DNA of 64,000 nt from Coriobacteriaceae bacterium AM113-163. GTDB taxonomy: Bacteria > Actinomycetota > Coriobacteriia > Coriobacteriales > Coriobacteriaceae. The position numbers and the translations under genes are program-made. The stretch spans positions 1 through 64,000 of the forward strand of contig JAQDWB010000012.1 of assembly GCA_027673765.1 (NCBI GenBank), written 5' to 3'. Positions 52,502 to 59,811 of this stretch are shown piece after piece. The notes under the pieces are model-generated. The model was not told the DNA's origin, ran no database searches, and worked only from the letters and a program-made list of their open reading frames with translations. The number at the start of each line of letters is the position of its first letter. Position 1 is the stretch's first letter.

Positions 52502-53134
52502 CTATGCCGTGAGCGGCGCCGCTTCGGCGCCCATGCGGCTCTTATTGCCTCGATCTTTCCAGAAGGGCGAAACGGCTTTCTTCGCCCAAAGGGCAGAGAG
52601 GCGCGCGATCTGCTTGGACGCCGTCCAGGCGCCGGCTCCCGTGAGGAGCGCCACACCGATGGAAGCGAATCCCATTCCCATCGAGGCCAAAACGTACGGA
52701 ACATGCCCGATAATGATGCCGTCCACGGCGAACAGGAGCCCTACCAGGCCCGCGCCCCCGAATGCCGCGGCCACGATCCACACGCAGAGCGCAAGAACCC
52801 AAATACAGATGTAGACTGCAGCGGCAACGGCGACGAACGCGAGCAGCAGCGGAATCCATACCGGAGAGCCCACGATGGCGAGCGCCCATAGAAGTGCCGT
52901 GCTCTTGCGCTTGGTCCTCGCGATCGCGCGCGGCACGGCGGGCAGTTCGTCGAGCGTTGCCTCGGCGACCTCACCGGGCGTGCCCATGGCGGCCACAGCC
53001 TCGGCCTCCGTCATGCCGTCCTCCATACGGTCGGCGATGGCCTCCGCGTAGAACTCCTGCGTTTCCTTTACCTGATCTGCCGGCAGGCAGGCCAGAAGCT
53101 CGCCCAGCCGGTTCAAGAACTCATCGCGCGTCAT
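52502..53134 (-). CDS. DUF1700 (HAAS) membrane protein
   Basis: A 210-residue protein: an N-terminal HAAS signalling domain (~1-65; FLNRLGELLACLPADQVKET, GMTEAEAVAAMGTPGEVAEA) followed by four or so membrane helices (~90-180). It is the usual partner of PadR regulators, thought to link the membrane to gene control. GGAGGGGG precedes the ATG at 53134, and it overlaps padR by 14 bases. Confidence 0.9.
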   Translation of the reverse strand: MTRDEFLNRLGELLACLPADQVKETQEFYAEAIADRMEDGMTEAEAVAAMGTPGEVAEATLDELPAVPRAIARTKRKSTALLWALAIVGSPVWIPLLLAFVAVAAAVYICIWVLALCVWIVAAAFGGAGLVGLLFAVDGIIIGHVPYVLASMGMGFASIGVALLTGAGAWTASKQIARLSALWAKKAVSPFWKDRGNKSRMGAEAAPLTA

Positions 53135-53441
53135 GGTGCGCCCCCTCCACGTAACGGTAGATCTCCTGCACGGATGGCCATTCGGCGAGGAACTCGGCGA
53201 TACGCTCGCGCCCGGCGTCCGTGATGCGGTAGTACCTCCGCAGCCGCCCGTTGTGTTCGGCGGAGCGCGCGGTGATGCAGCCCGCCTTCTCCAGGCGCTT
53301 GAGCAACGGATAGAGCGTGGATTCCGTGAGCCCCATACTCGCGGGCACGTCCTTCACGATCTGATAGCCGTAGGATTCCTCGCCCGAGACGGCCGCGAGC
53401 ACGCAGGCCTCGAGGAAGCCGCGCTTCATCTGTGCCTCCAT
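53121..53441 (-). CDS. PadR-family transcriptional regulator
   Basis: A 106-residue winged-helix repressor. PadR features are MKRGFLEACVLAAVSGEESY, GYQIVKDV, LTESTLYPLLKRLEKAG and the wing GRLRRYYRIT. The ATG at 53441 is preferred because AGGAGG lies seven bases upstream; a GTG at 53447 is too close to that site. It overlaps the DUF1700 gene. Its promoter contains a perfect inverted repeat likely to be its own operator. The ligand is unknown. Confidence 0.92.
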   Translation of the reverse strand: MEAQMKRGFLEACVLAAVSGEESYGYQIVKDVPASMGLTESTLYPLLKRLEKAGCITARSAEHNGRLRRYYRITDAGRERIAEFLAEWPSVQEIYRYVEGAHHDAR

Positions 53442-53461
53442 CCGCACACCTCCTTTCGTAG

Positions 53462-53507
53462 TATACTATGTAACACCTACTATATGACACATAGTATATG
53501 ATGTCAA
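53462..53507 (-). promoter_or_regulatory. padR promoter with overlapping inverted-repeat operator
   Basis: On the minus strand TTGACA (53502-53507) and TATAGT (53479-53484) are spaced exactly 17 bases, a near-consensus promoter. A perfect 10-bp inverted repeat tatactatgt/acatagtata (53462-53471 with 53489-53498, 17 apart) straddles the -10 box, fitting PadR auto-repression; PadR sites typically carry ATGT...ACAT. Confidence 0.75.
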
Positions 53508-53550
53508 CAGTTGTCGTATAGGGAGTCCGGTCTGTCTGTCCCCTGCGGGT

Positions 53551-53648
53551 ACTCATTGGGGACGTACTTAAATGAGTATCCATCGCTCAAGGTGGCACCT
53601 GGGGACGTTCCTTATGTGCCGGCACTTTGGGACACTCCTTGTCAAGGT
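53551..53648. repeat. REP-like cluster with tandem ggggacgt motifs
   Basis: The core tggggacgtncctta occurs three times with variation (53557-53570, 53600-53614, 53628-53641). The first is inside a stem actcatt/aatgagt (53551-53557 with 53571-53577). It lies in the 284-base gap between the padR promoter and cutC, which holds no gene. Confidence 0.5.
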
Positions 53649-53725
53649 TTTGTTCCATCGTGCGGGTTGCTATTTAACGTGCGACAATGCCGTGTGGAAA
53701 TCGAAATGTCTCCTGGGGGCTATCT

Positions 53726-54403
53726 ATGCTGTACGAGTTTTGTGCCGAGAGCTTTGAGCGTGTGCCGGCGGCTATCGATGCCGGTGCTAAGCGCATCGAG
53801 TTGTGCGACAACCTTGCCGTCGGTGGTACCACGCCCTCGGCCGGCGTTATCAGCACTACGGTCAGCTATGCTCACGAGCATGACGCGCGAGTGATGTGCA
53901 TGATTCGCCCGCGTGGCGGTGACTTTCACTACAACCAGGACGAGCTGCGCATGATGGAGATGGACTTGGGTCTTGCCGTGAGCGCCGGCGTTGACGGCCT
54001 GGTCTTTGGCTGCTGCAAGCCCTGTGCCGGCGGCTGGGCGCTCGACGAGCTCACCCTCGGCGCCCTCGTGATGGCTACGGGCTGCGCGACCGAGGAGTGC
54101 AAGCGCGGGGCCATCGATATCACCTTCCACATGGCCTTTGACCAGCTCTCGCTCGAGGCTCAGCTCGATGCCATTGACACACTCGCCGACTGCGGCATCA
54201 CGCGCATCCTGACGCATGGTGGTGCTGCCGGAACGCCGATCGAGGACAACCTGGAGCACCTGTCGCGTCTTGTCGAGTATGCGGGCGACCGCCTGACCAT
54301 TCTTCCCGGTGGCGGCATTTCCACGGCCAATCGCGATACCGTGGCGGCGGCACTGGGCGTCTCCGAACTCCATGGCACCAAGATCGTGCCGCTGGAGGTA
54401 TAA
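53726..54403 (+). CDS. cutC: CutC-family protein
   Basis: A 225-residue TIM-barrel protein of the CutC family, named for copper homeostasis in Escherichia coli though the biochemical activity is unsettled. Landmarks: MLYEFCAESFERVPAAIDAGAKR, RIELCDNLAVGGTTPSAG, CMIRPRGGDFHY, ITFHMAFDQ and ILTHGGAAG. TGGGGGC precedes the ATG at 53726; longer in-frame versions lack a site. It is followed after three bases by the DUF4931 gene, probably co-transcribed. Confidence 0.9.
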   Translation: MLYEFCAESFERVPAAIDAGAKRIELCDNLAVGGTTPSAGVISTTVSYAHEHDARVMCMIRPRGGDFHYNQDELRMMEMDLGLAVSAGVDGLVFGCCKPCAGGWALDELTLGALVMATGCATEECKRGAIDITFHMAFDQLSLEAQLDAIDTLADCGITRILTHGGAAGTPIEDNLEHLSRLVEYAGDRLTILPGGGISTANRDTVAAALGVSELHGTKIVPLEV

Positions 54404-54406
54404 CCC

Positions 54407-55204
54407 GTGGCGCTGGTATTTGACGTCCAGCAGGCGAGCGGTAAGCCCGACGATAATCGTCGCCCTGGCACCGCGTGCCCCTTTTGTGACACGGAGGGGC
54501 TCGCCAACATCATCCAGCGCGATGGTGACTGCATCTGGCTCGAGAATAGGTTCAAGACCTTGCGCGCCACCCGTCAAACCGTGTTGATTGAATCGGCAGA
54601 TCACGATGCCGACTTGGTGACCTATGAGCCGGATGAACTCCACCATGTGATGCGGTTTGCTCTGGGCTGTTGGCAGCAGATGATCGATTCCCAGCAGTAC
54701 CGCAGTGTACTCATGTATAAGAACAAAGGTCCGCTTTCGGGCGGCAGCCTCGTCCATCCACACATGCAGATTGTGGGCTTGGAACAGGAGGACGGCTATG
54801 CGGCGCTGACCTTAGCCAACTTTGAAGGCATCGCTGTCTGGCAGCAGGGGAGAATCTCGGTCAACATCTCAACCGAACCGATTATGGGATTCTTTGAGGT
54901 CAACGTCTCGGCTCCACAGGGAATCGCCGCCAGCGACGACGCCCGCGACCAAGCCGAAGCGGACCTGTTTGCCGATGCGATTCAGGTGGCCCTGCGCTAT
55001 ATCCTGCACGAGCACCACGGCGGCCGCGCGGAGTCGTACAACTTGTTCTTCTACCACATGGACGGCCGGACCATTGCCAAGGCGCTTCCGCGTTGGGTGG
55101 TTTCGCCCTACTTTGTCGGCTATCGTTTGGCCCAGGTTAATGCCGAGACCACGCTCGATATCGATGCTGATCGCCTGCGTGCGCATCTGGAAACGCTCGT
55201 ATAG
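54407..55204 (+). CDS. DUF4931/GalT-like HIT-superfamily protein
   Basis: A 265-residue protein resembling galactose-1-phosphate uridylyltransferase. TACPFCDTEG is a CxxC near the start, and GGSLVHPHMQIVG carries the His-x-His active-site pattern of the GalT/HIT fold. It continues FFEVNVSAPQ and SYNLFFYH. It is shorter than true GalT (~350 residues) and fits the DUF4931 group, whose substrate is not known. The GTG start at 54407 follows GGAGG by ten bases. It overlaps nothing and is coupled to cutC by a three-base gap. Confidence 0.8.
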   Translation: MALVFDVQQASGKPDDNRRPGTACPFCDTEGLANIIQRDGDCIWLENRFKTLRATRQTVLIESADHDADLVTYEPDELHHVMRFALGCWQQMIDSQQYRSVLMYKNKGPLSGGSLVHPHMQIVGLEQEDGYAALTLANFEGIAVWQQGRISVNISTEPIMGFFEVNVSAPQGIAASDDARDQAEADLFADAIQVALRYILHEHHGGRAESYNLFFYHMDGRTIAKALPRWVVSPYFVGYRLAQVNAETTLDIDADRLRAHLETLV

Positions 55205-55234
55205 CAAGACTAACACCCGCGTAACGCGGACAGT

Positions 55235-56233
55235 CTAGCGTCCCATGGCGTCGCGGCCGGCCTCGACGCGCTTGCGTTGGGCGGCGCGCTCCTCGCCGGT
55301 CAGTCGCTCAAAGAGATGTCCGATAACCGAGGCGAGCACCTGCTGAAACAGCGTTCCGCACATGACGGGAAACACGACTTCGCCTGGAAAGTACTGCGTG
55401 GCGATGACGGCGCCCGAAGAGATGTTACGCATGCCGCAGGTAAAGCACATGGTGGTCGTCTCGCTATACGGCAGGTGCAACGCACGGGCGACCAGAAAAC
55501 CGACGACAAAGCCGCTGATGGCGAAGACCAAAATAAAGAGGGCGACTTCCAAGCGCTCAACATTCATGTGCAACACGTACTCGCTCATGGCGGTGGAGTT
55601 GGACGCGATGACCCCCATCATCATGAACTTGCAGGCGGGCGAAAGCGCGGGGGAGAGTTTCTCATGTCCCCATCCGCGCGTGAGCTCGTTGATCACGATG
55701 CCGAACACGGCAGGGATGGCGATCATAAAGGCCGTGTTCTGCATCATGCCCGGAACATCGATTGCGACGGTGGCACCCAGCAGGAGCTTCAGCGTGAGCG
55801 GAATCGTCACGGGCGAGATGACCGAGGACGTCAGGATGATGGTGAGCGCGAGCGGGCCGTTGCCGCCGAACATGCTAATCCACATAAAGGCGGTGACTGC
55901 CACGGGTACGCTGTACTCGAGCGCGATGCCGCAGACAAGGTTTGGGTTGGAACCAAAGAACAGTGAGCTCATGGCATACGCCGCGATGGGGATGAGCACG
56001 GCCGAGACAAATAACGCCAAAATCAAATGTAGGGGACGGCGGAACACCTCGGCCACCTGGTGAAAGGTGTTGCTGAGCGCACCTTGGAACGTCATAAAGG
56101 CAAACAGGGCGGGAACGATGGGCTTGAGCACGCCGATCTGCCGGGGAAAGAGCACGCCGAGCGTCACGCAAATCGGAACGATGACCTGCATGTGCCCCGC
56201 AAGAAACTTGCCCAGTCCAACCCATTGCTTCAT
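55235..56233 (-). CDS. Bile acid:sodium symporter family protein
   Basis: A 332-residue membrane protein of the BASS family (NTCP/ASBT-like fold, ten predicted helices). Landmarks: VPICVTLGVLFPRQIG, ALFAFMTFQGAL, GIALEYSVPVAVTAFMW, LYHLPYSE-like ALHLPYSETTTMCFTCGMRN, NISSGAVIATQYF. Family members move bile acids, pantoate or other organic anions with sodium; in a gut bacterium bile acid is attractive but unproven. The last ~30 residues are basic and probably cytoplasmic. It is divergent from the RecJ fusion gene. Confidence 0.85.
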   Translation of the reverse strand: MKQWVGLGKFLAGHMQVIVPICVTLGVLFPRQIGVLKPIVPALFAFMTFQGALSNTFHQVAEVFRRPLHLILALFVSAVLIPIAAYAMSSLFFGSNPNLVCGIALEYSVPVAVTAFMWISMFGGNGPLALTIILTSSVISPVTIPLTLKLLLGATVAIDVPGMMQNTAFMIAIPAVFGIVINELTRGWGHEKLSPALSPACKFMMMGVIASNSTAMSEYVLHMNVERLEVALFILVFAISGFVVGFLVARALHLPYSETTTMCFTCGMRNISSGAVIATQYFPGEVVFPVMCGTLFQQVLASVIGHLFERLTGEERAAQRKRVEAGRDAMGR

Positions 56234-56326
56234 ATGCTCTTGTGACTCCCTTTGCTCGTGAATCCGTTTTGAATGGATATGCTAGACGCTCGCATGCGTC
56301 CGTGCGTCAGAAACGCTCGATTATTT

Positions 56327-56400
56327 CGAGGGTATTACCGCCCTCGTTTATCGAAACCGCGGCGTGCTGGACGTTGTGCGTCCGCGCTGCACGGTATAAT
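56327..56400 (+). promoter_or_regulatory. Promoter region of the RecJ-helicase gene
   Basis: A perfect -10 box TATAAT at 56395-56400; the best -35 candidate, TTGTGC (56374-56379), is only 15 bases away. A small hairpin cgaggg/ccctcg (56327-56332 with 56341-56346) lies upstream. The 275-base gap 56234-56508 holds no gene. Confidence 0.45.
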
Positions 56401-56508
56401 AAATCCGTTCAACAGATCTGCCTGCCGAAGCGGGTATACACAGAGGACTCATCGCTATGAACCGTGAGAGGTATCGCGGCGACCTGCCCCTATCGGGGGT
56501 GGGCGCCT

Positions 56509-59500
56509 ATGTCATCGCTTAAGACGACGCATCGCTGGGCAGTCGCTCGGCAAAACCCCGAGCTCGAAAAGGAGCTTTCGGCTGGCCTGGGCATACCCGG
56601 GCTGGTGGCGCGCATTATGGTTGCGCACGGCATAACATCCATCGAGGAAGGCCAGCTGTTTTTGACGCCTTCGCTCGATCGCGACTGGGCCGACCCACTC
56701 ATTATTCCGGGCATGGCGGTCGTTGCCGACCGCGTCGAGCGCGCTATTCGCAACCACGAGCACATCGCGGTCTTTGGCGATTTTGACGTCGACGGCATTA
56801 CGTCGACTTGTCTGTTGACCGAGGCGCTACGTTCGTTTGGCGCCAACGTCACGCCGTTTATTCCGCATCGCTTTGACGAGGGCTACGGCCTGTCGCGTGC
56901 GGCGCTCGACCGCGTCAACGAGCTCGCCCAACCCAACCTGATCGTGACCGTCGATAACGGCATTGCCGCCAAGGAGGAGGTCTCCTATCTGGAGAGCCTG
57001 GGGATCGATTTGGTGGTCACGGACCATCACGAGCCGTCCGACCAGGTGCCGCAGGGCGTGCCCCTGACCGACCCCAAGCTCGAGGACGAGGGTCCCTCGC
57101 GCGAGCTTGCCGGTGCCGGTGTGGCGCTCAAGCTGGTGCAGGTCCTGGGCGAGCGTTTGGGCAAGCCGTCGTATTGGCGTTCGCTGATCGAGGTCGCGGC
57201 GCTGGGCACCGTGTCCGACATGATGCCGCTCACGCCCGAGAATCGCGCACTGGTCGCCGAGGGCATCCAACAGATGCGCGTGACGGCCCGTCCCGGCTAT
57301 ATCGCGCTTGCCGCACTTGCCAAGGCCGACCTTTCTACCATTACGGCCGACGGCCTGTCGTTTTCGCTCATCCCTCGTCTGAATGCTGCCGGCCGCATGG
57401 CTGATCCCAAGCTGGCGCTCGACCTGCTGCTTGCCCGCGATCCTATCGAGGCAAGTGCACTGGCAGCCGAGCTCGAGGAAATCAACCGTCAGCGCCGCGA
57501 GATCGAGGCGGAGCTCACACGCGACGCCATGGCAAAGGTCGAGGAGACCTATGACGGCGGTCGCGCAATCGTCGTGGGTGGCGAGGGCTGGCACGAGGGC
57601 GTCAAGGGTATCGTAGCGAGCCGCCTGACCAACCGTTATCACGTGCCGGCGCTGCTCTTCTCGATTGAGGACGGCGTTGCGCGCGGATCGGGTCGCTCGG
57701 TGGGCAAGGTCAACCTGTTCGACGCCGTCGAGCGTTGTTCCGACCTGCTGATTCGTCGCGGCGGACATGCCGGTGCGGTGGGTGTGACCATCGAGGCATC
57801 CAAGCTCGATGAGTTCCGCCGCCGCCTTTCCGCCGTGCTATCGGAGCTTCCCGCCGAGGACTTTGAAGACACCGACGAGGTCGCCGCCACCGTCGACCTT
57901 TCCGAGCTGAATATCGAGACCATCGAGCAGATCTCCCGTCTTGAGCCGTTTGGCCAGGGCAACAAGGTGCCGCTGCTGGCTGCCGAGGGCGTGACGATGT
58001 GCGACCGCGCCGTGGTGGGCAAAACCGGCGAGCACATGCGCTTTGTGGCGACCGATGGCGCCGCGAGTGTGCCGGCCATTATGTTCCGCGTGCCGCAAAT
58101 CGATAAGCTCATCAACTGCGATAGCGCTGTCGACTTGGTGTTCGAGGCCGTTGCCGAGCATTGGCAGGGGCGTGTGAAGCCCAAGCTCATGATCAAGGAT
58201 GTTCTGGTCCGCGATACCACGCTGCCCAGCGTCGACGATCCGGCATGCGAGCTTCGTCGTGGCGTGCAGCCGGCGGATTCCGGCCTGCGCCTGGAGTCGC
58301 GTAAGCGCGAGACGCTCGCCCAGCTTTCCTATACCGAGCTCACGCGCTCGCTTATCCATAGCTTTATCGGATCGAACCAGCCGCACCGCGCGCAGGTTGA
58401 GGCGCTCGATGCCTTGGCCGACCACCAGAGCGTCTTGGCCGTTATGGGAACGGGCCGCGGCAAGTCTCTCATCTTCCATGTACATGCTGCGCGCGAGGCT
58501 GTCCTTCGCGGACGTGCGAGCATCTTTGTCTATCCGCTGCGTGCGCTTGTTGCCGACCAGGCCTATCACCTCTCGTCGACGATGGCAGCGCTTGGCATTG
58601 GCGTTGGCGTGCTGACCGGCGAGACCGTGGAGGCCGCACGCGATGATGTGTTCGCCGGCCTAGCTTCGGGCCGCACCGGTATCGTGCTCACGACGCCCGA
58701 GTTCCTATCTATCCACCGTGACCGCTTCGCGCGTTCGGGCCGCATCGGCTTTGTCGTTATCGATGAGGCGCACCACGCCGGCCTTGCCAAGGGCGGCGAC
58801 CGCAGCGCCTATCTCGACATGCCCGATATCCTCAAGGCCCTGGGCGATCCGGTCGTTATGGCTGCGACGGCCACCGCGACGGCTCCGGTCGTGGCCGAGC
58901 TTGCCCGCATGCTGCCGATTACTCGCACGGTGGTCGACGAGACGGTGCGCGAGAACCTGCAGCTCGAGGACGACCGCGACCTTGCGAGCCGCGAGAACCG
59001 TTTGGTGTCGATCGTGGCGACGGGGGAGAAGACCGTCATTTACGTCAATTCGCGCGACCAGTCCGTGGCGCTCGCCAAGACGTTGCGCAAGCGTGTGCCC
59101 GATTGCGCAACCCATATCGCGTTCTATAACGCGGGGCTTGCGCGCTCCGATCGCCGCCGCGTGGAGGAAGCATTCCGAGACGGAAGCCTCAGCTGCATCG
59201 TCTCGACCTCTGCCTTTGGCGAGGGCGTCAACCTTCCCGATATTCGCCATGTCGTGCTCTATCACATGCCGTTTGGCGCGATTGAGTTTAACCAGATGAG
59301 TGGCCGCGCCGGTCGCGATGGACAGCCCGCCGTGATTCACCTGCTCTATTCGTCGCGCGACGCCCGCATTAACGAGCGCCTACTCGACTGCTATGCGCCC
59401 GAGCGCGACGAGCTCGTCACGCTCTATCGCGCGCTGCAAACCATGTGGCGCTCCAACCGCGGCAAGACCGGGGACGATTCCTTTAGCGCGAGCGATATCG

Positions 59501-59796
59501 ACATCGCGCAGATGTGCCTTGCCATCGATGCCCGCACGCCGGTCGACGAGCGCTCGGTGGAAAGTGGCCTGGGAATCTTCGAAGAGCTTGGCTTCTGTCG
59601 CGTTTCGGGGTTTGACGACACCCGTCGCATCGCGATGGCCGAAAACCCCGGCCGTGTGCAATTGAGCAGGTCAATTCGCTATTTGGAGGGCTTGCGTTCG
59701 CGCATGGAGTTCTCGGCTTTCCGGAGTTGGGCGCTCGATTCGTGCGCTTCTGATATGCTAGCCAAAGTTAACCGCCCGATCGTACCGCGGGCCTAG
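56509..59796 (+). CDS. recJ: RecJ exonuclease fused to a RecQ-like DEAH helicase
   Basis: A 1095-residue fusion. The N-terminal ~560 residues are RecJ, the 5'-3' single-strand DNA exonuclease: DFDVDG at 91-96, VVTDHHEPS (DHH at ~172), GHAGAVGVTIE of the DHHA1 domain, and an OB-like region to ~560. The C-terminal half is a superfamily-2 helicase with Walker A GTGRGKS (~647-653), DEAH (~752, VVIDEAHHAG), TATATAP, and motif VI QMSGRAGRDGQ, resembling RecQ without its usual C-terminal RQC/HRDC domains. Joining nuclease and unwinding activities implies end processing in recombinational repair. The start at 56509 follows GGGGGTGGG. The gene is 15 bases from the RelA/SpoT gene. Confidence 0.9.
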   Translation: MSSLKTTHRWAVARQNPELEKELSAGLGIPGLVARIMVAHGITSIEEGQLFLTPSLDRDWADPLIIPGMAVVADRVERAIRNHEHIAVFGDFDVDGITSTCLLTEALRSFGANVTPFIPHRFDEGYGLSRAALDRVNELAQPNLIVTVDNGIAAKEEVSYLESLGIDLVVTDHHEPSDQVPQGVPLTDPKLEDEGPSRELAGAGVALKLVQVLGERLGKPSYWRSLIEVAALGTVSDMMPLTPENRALVAEGIQQMRVTARPGYIALAALAKADLSTITADGLSFSLIPRLNAAGRMADPKLALDLLLARDPIEASALAAELEEINRQRREIEAELTRDAMAKVEETYDGGRAIVVGGEGWHEGVKGIVASRLTNRYHVPALLFSIEDGVARGSGRSVGKVNLFDAVERCSDLLIRRGGHAGAVGVTIEASKLDEFRRRLSAVLSELPAEDFEDTDEVAATVDLSELNIETIEQISRLEPFGQGNKVPLLAAEGVTMCDRAVVGKTGEHMRFVATDGAASVPAIMFRVPQIDKLINCDSAVDLVFEAVAEHWQGRVKPKLMIKDVLVRDTTLPSVDDPACELRRGVQPADSGLRLESRKRETLAQLSYTELTRSLIHSFIGSNQPHRAQVEALDALADHQSVLAVMGTGRGKSLIFHVHAAREAVLRGRASIFVYPLRALVADQAYHLSSTMAALGIGVGVLTGETVEAARDDVFAGLASGRTGIVLTTPEFLSIHRDRFARSGRIGFVVIDEAHHAGLAKGGDRSAYLDMPDILKALGDPVVMAATATATAPVVAELARMLPITRTVVDETVRENLQLEDDRDLASRENRLVSIVATGEKTVIYVNSRDQSVALAKTLRKRVPDCATHIAFYNAGLARSDRRRVEEAFRDGSLSCIVSTSAFGEGVNLPDIRHVVLYHMPFGAIEFNQMSGRAGRDGQPAVIHLLYSSRDARINERLLDCYAPERDELVTLYRALQTMWRSNRGKTGDDSFSASDIDIAQMCLAIDARTPVDERSVESGLGIFEELGFCRVSGFDDTRRIAMAENPGRVQLSRSIRYLEGLRSRMEFSAFRSWALDSCASDMLAKVNRPIVPRA

Positions 59797-59811
59797 GGGA
59801 AGGGGACCTCG

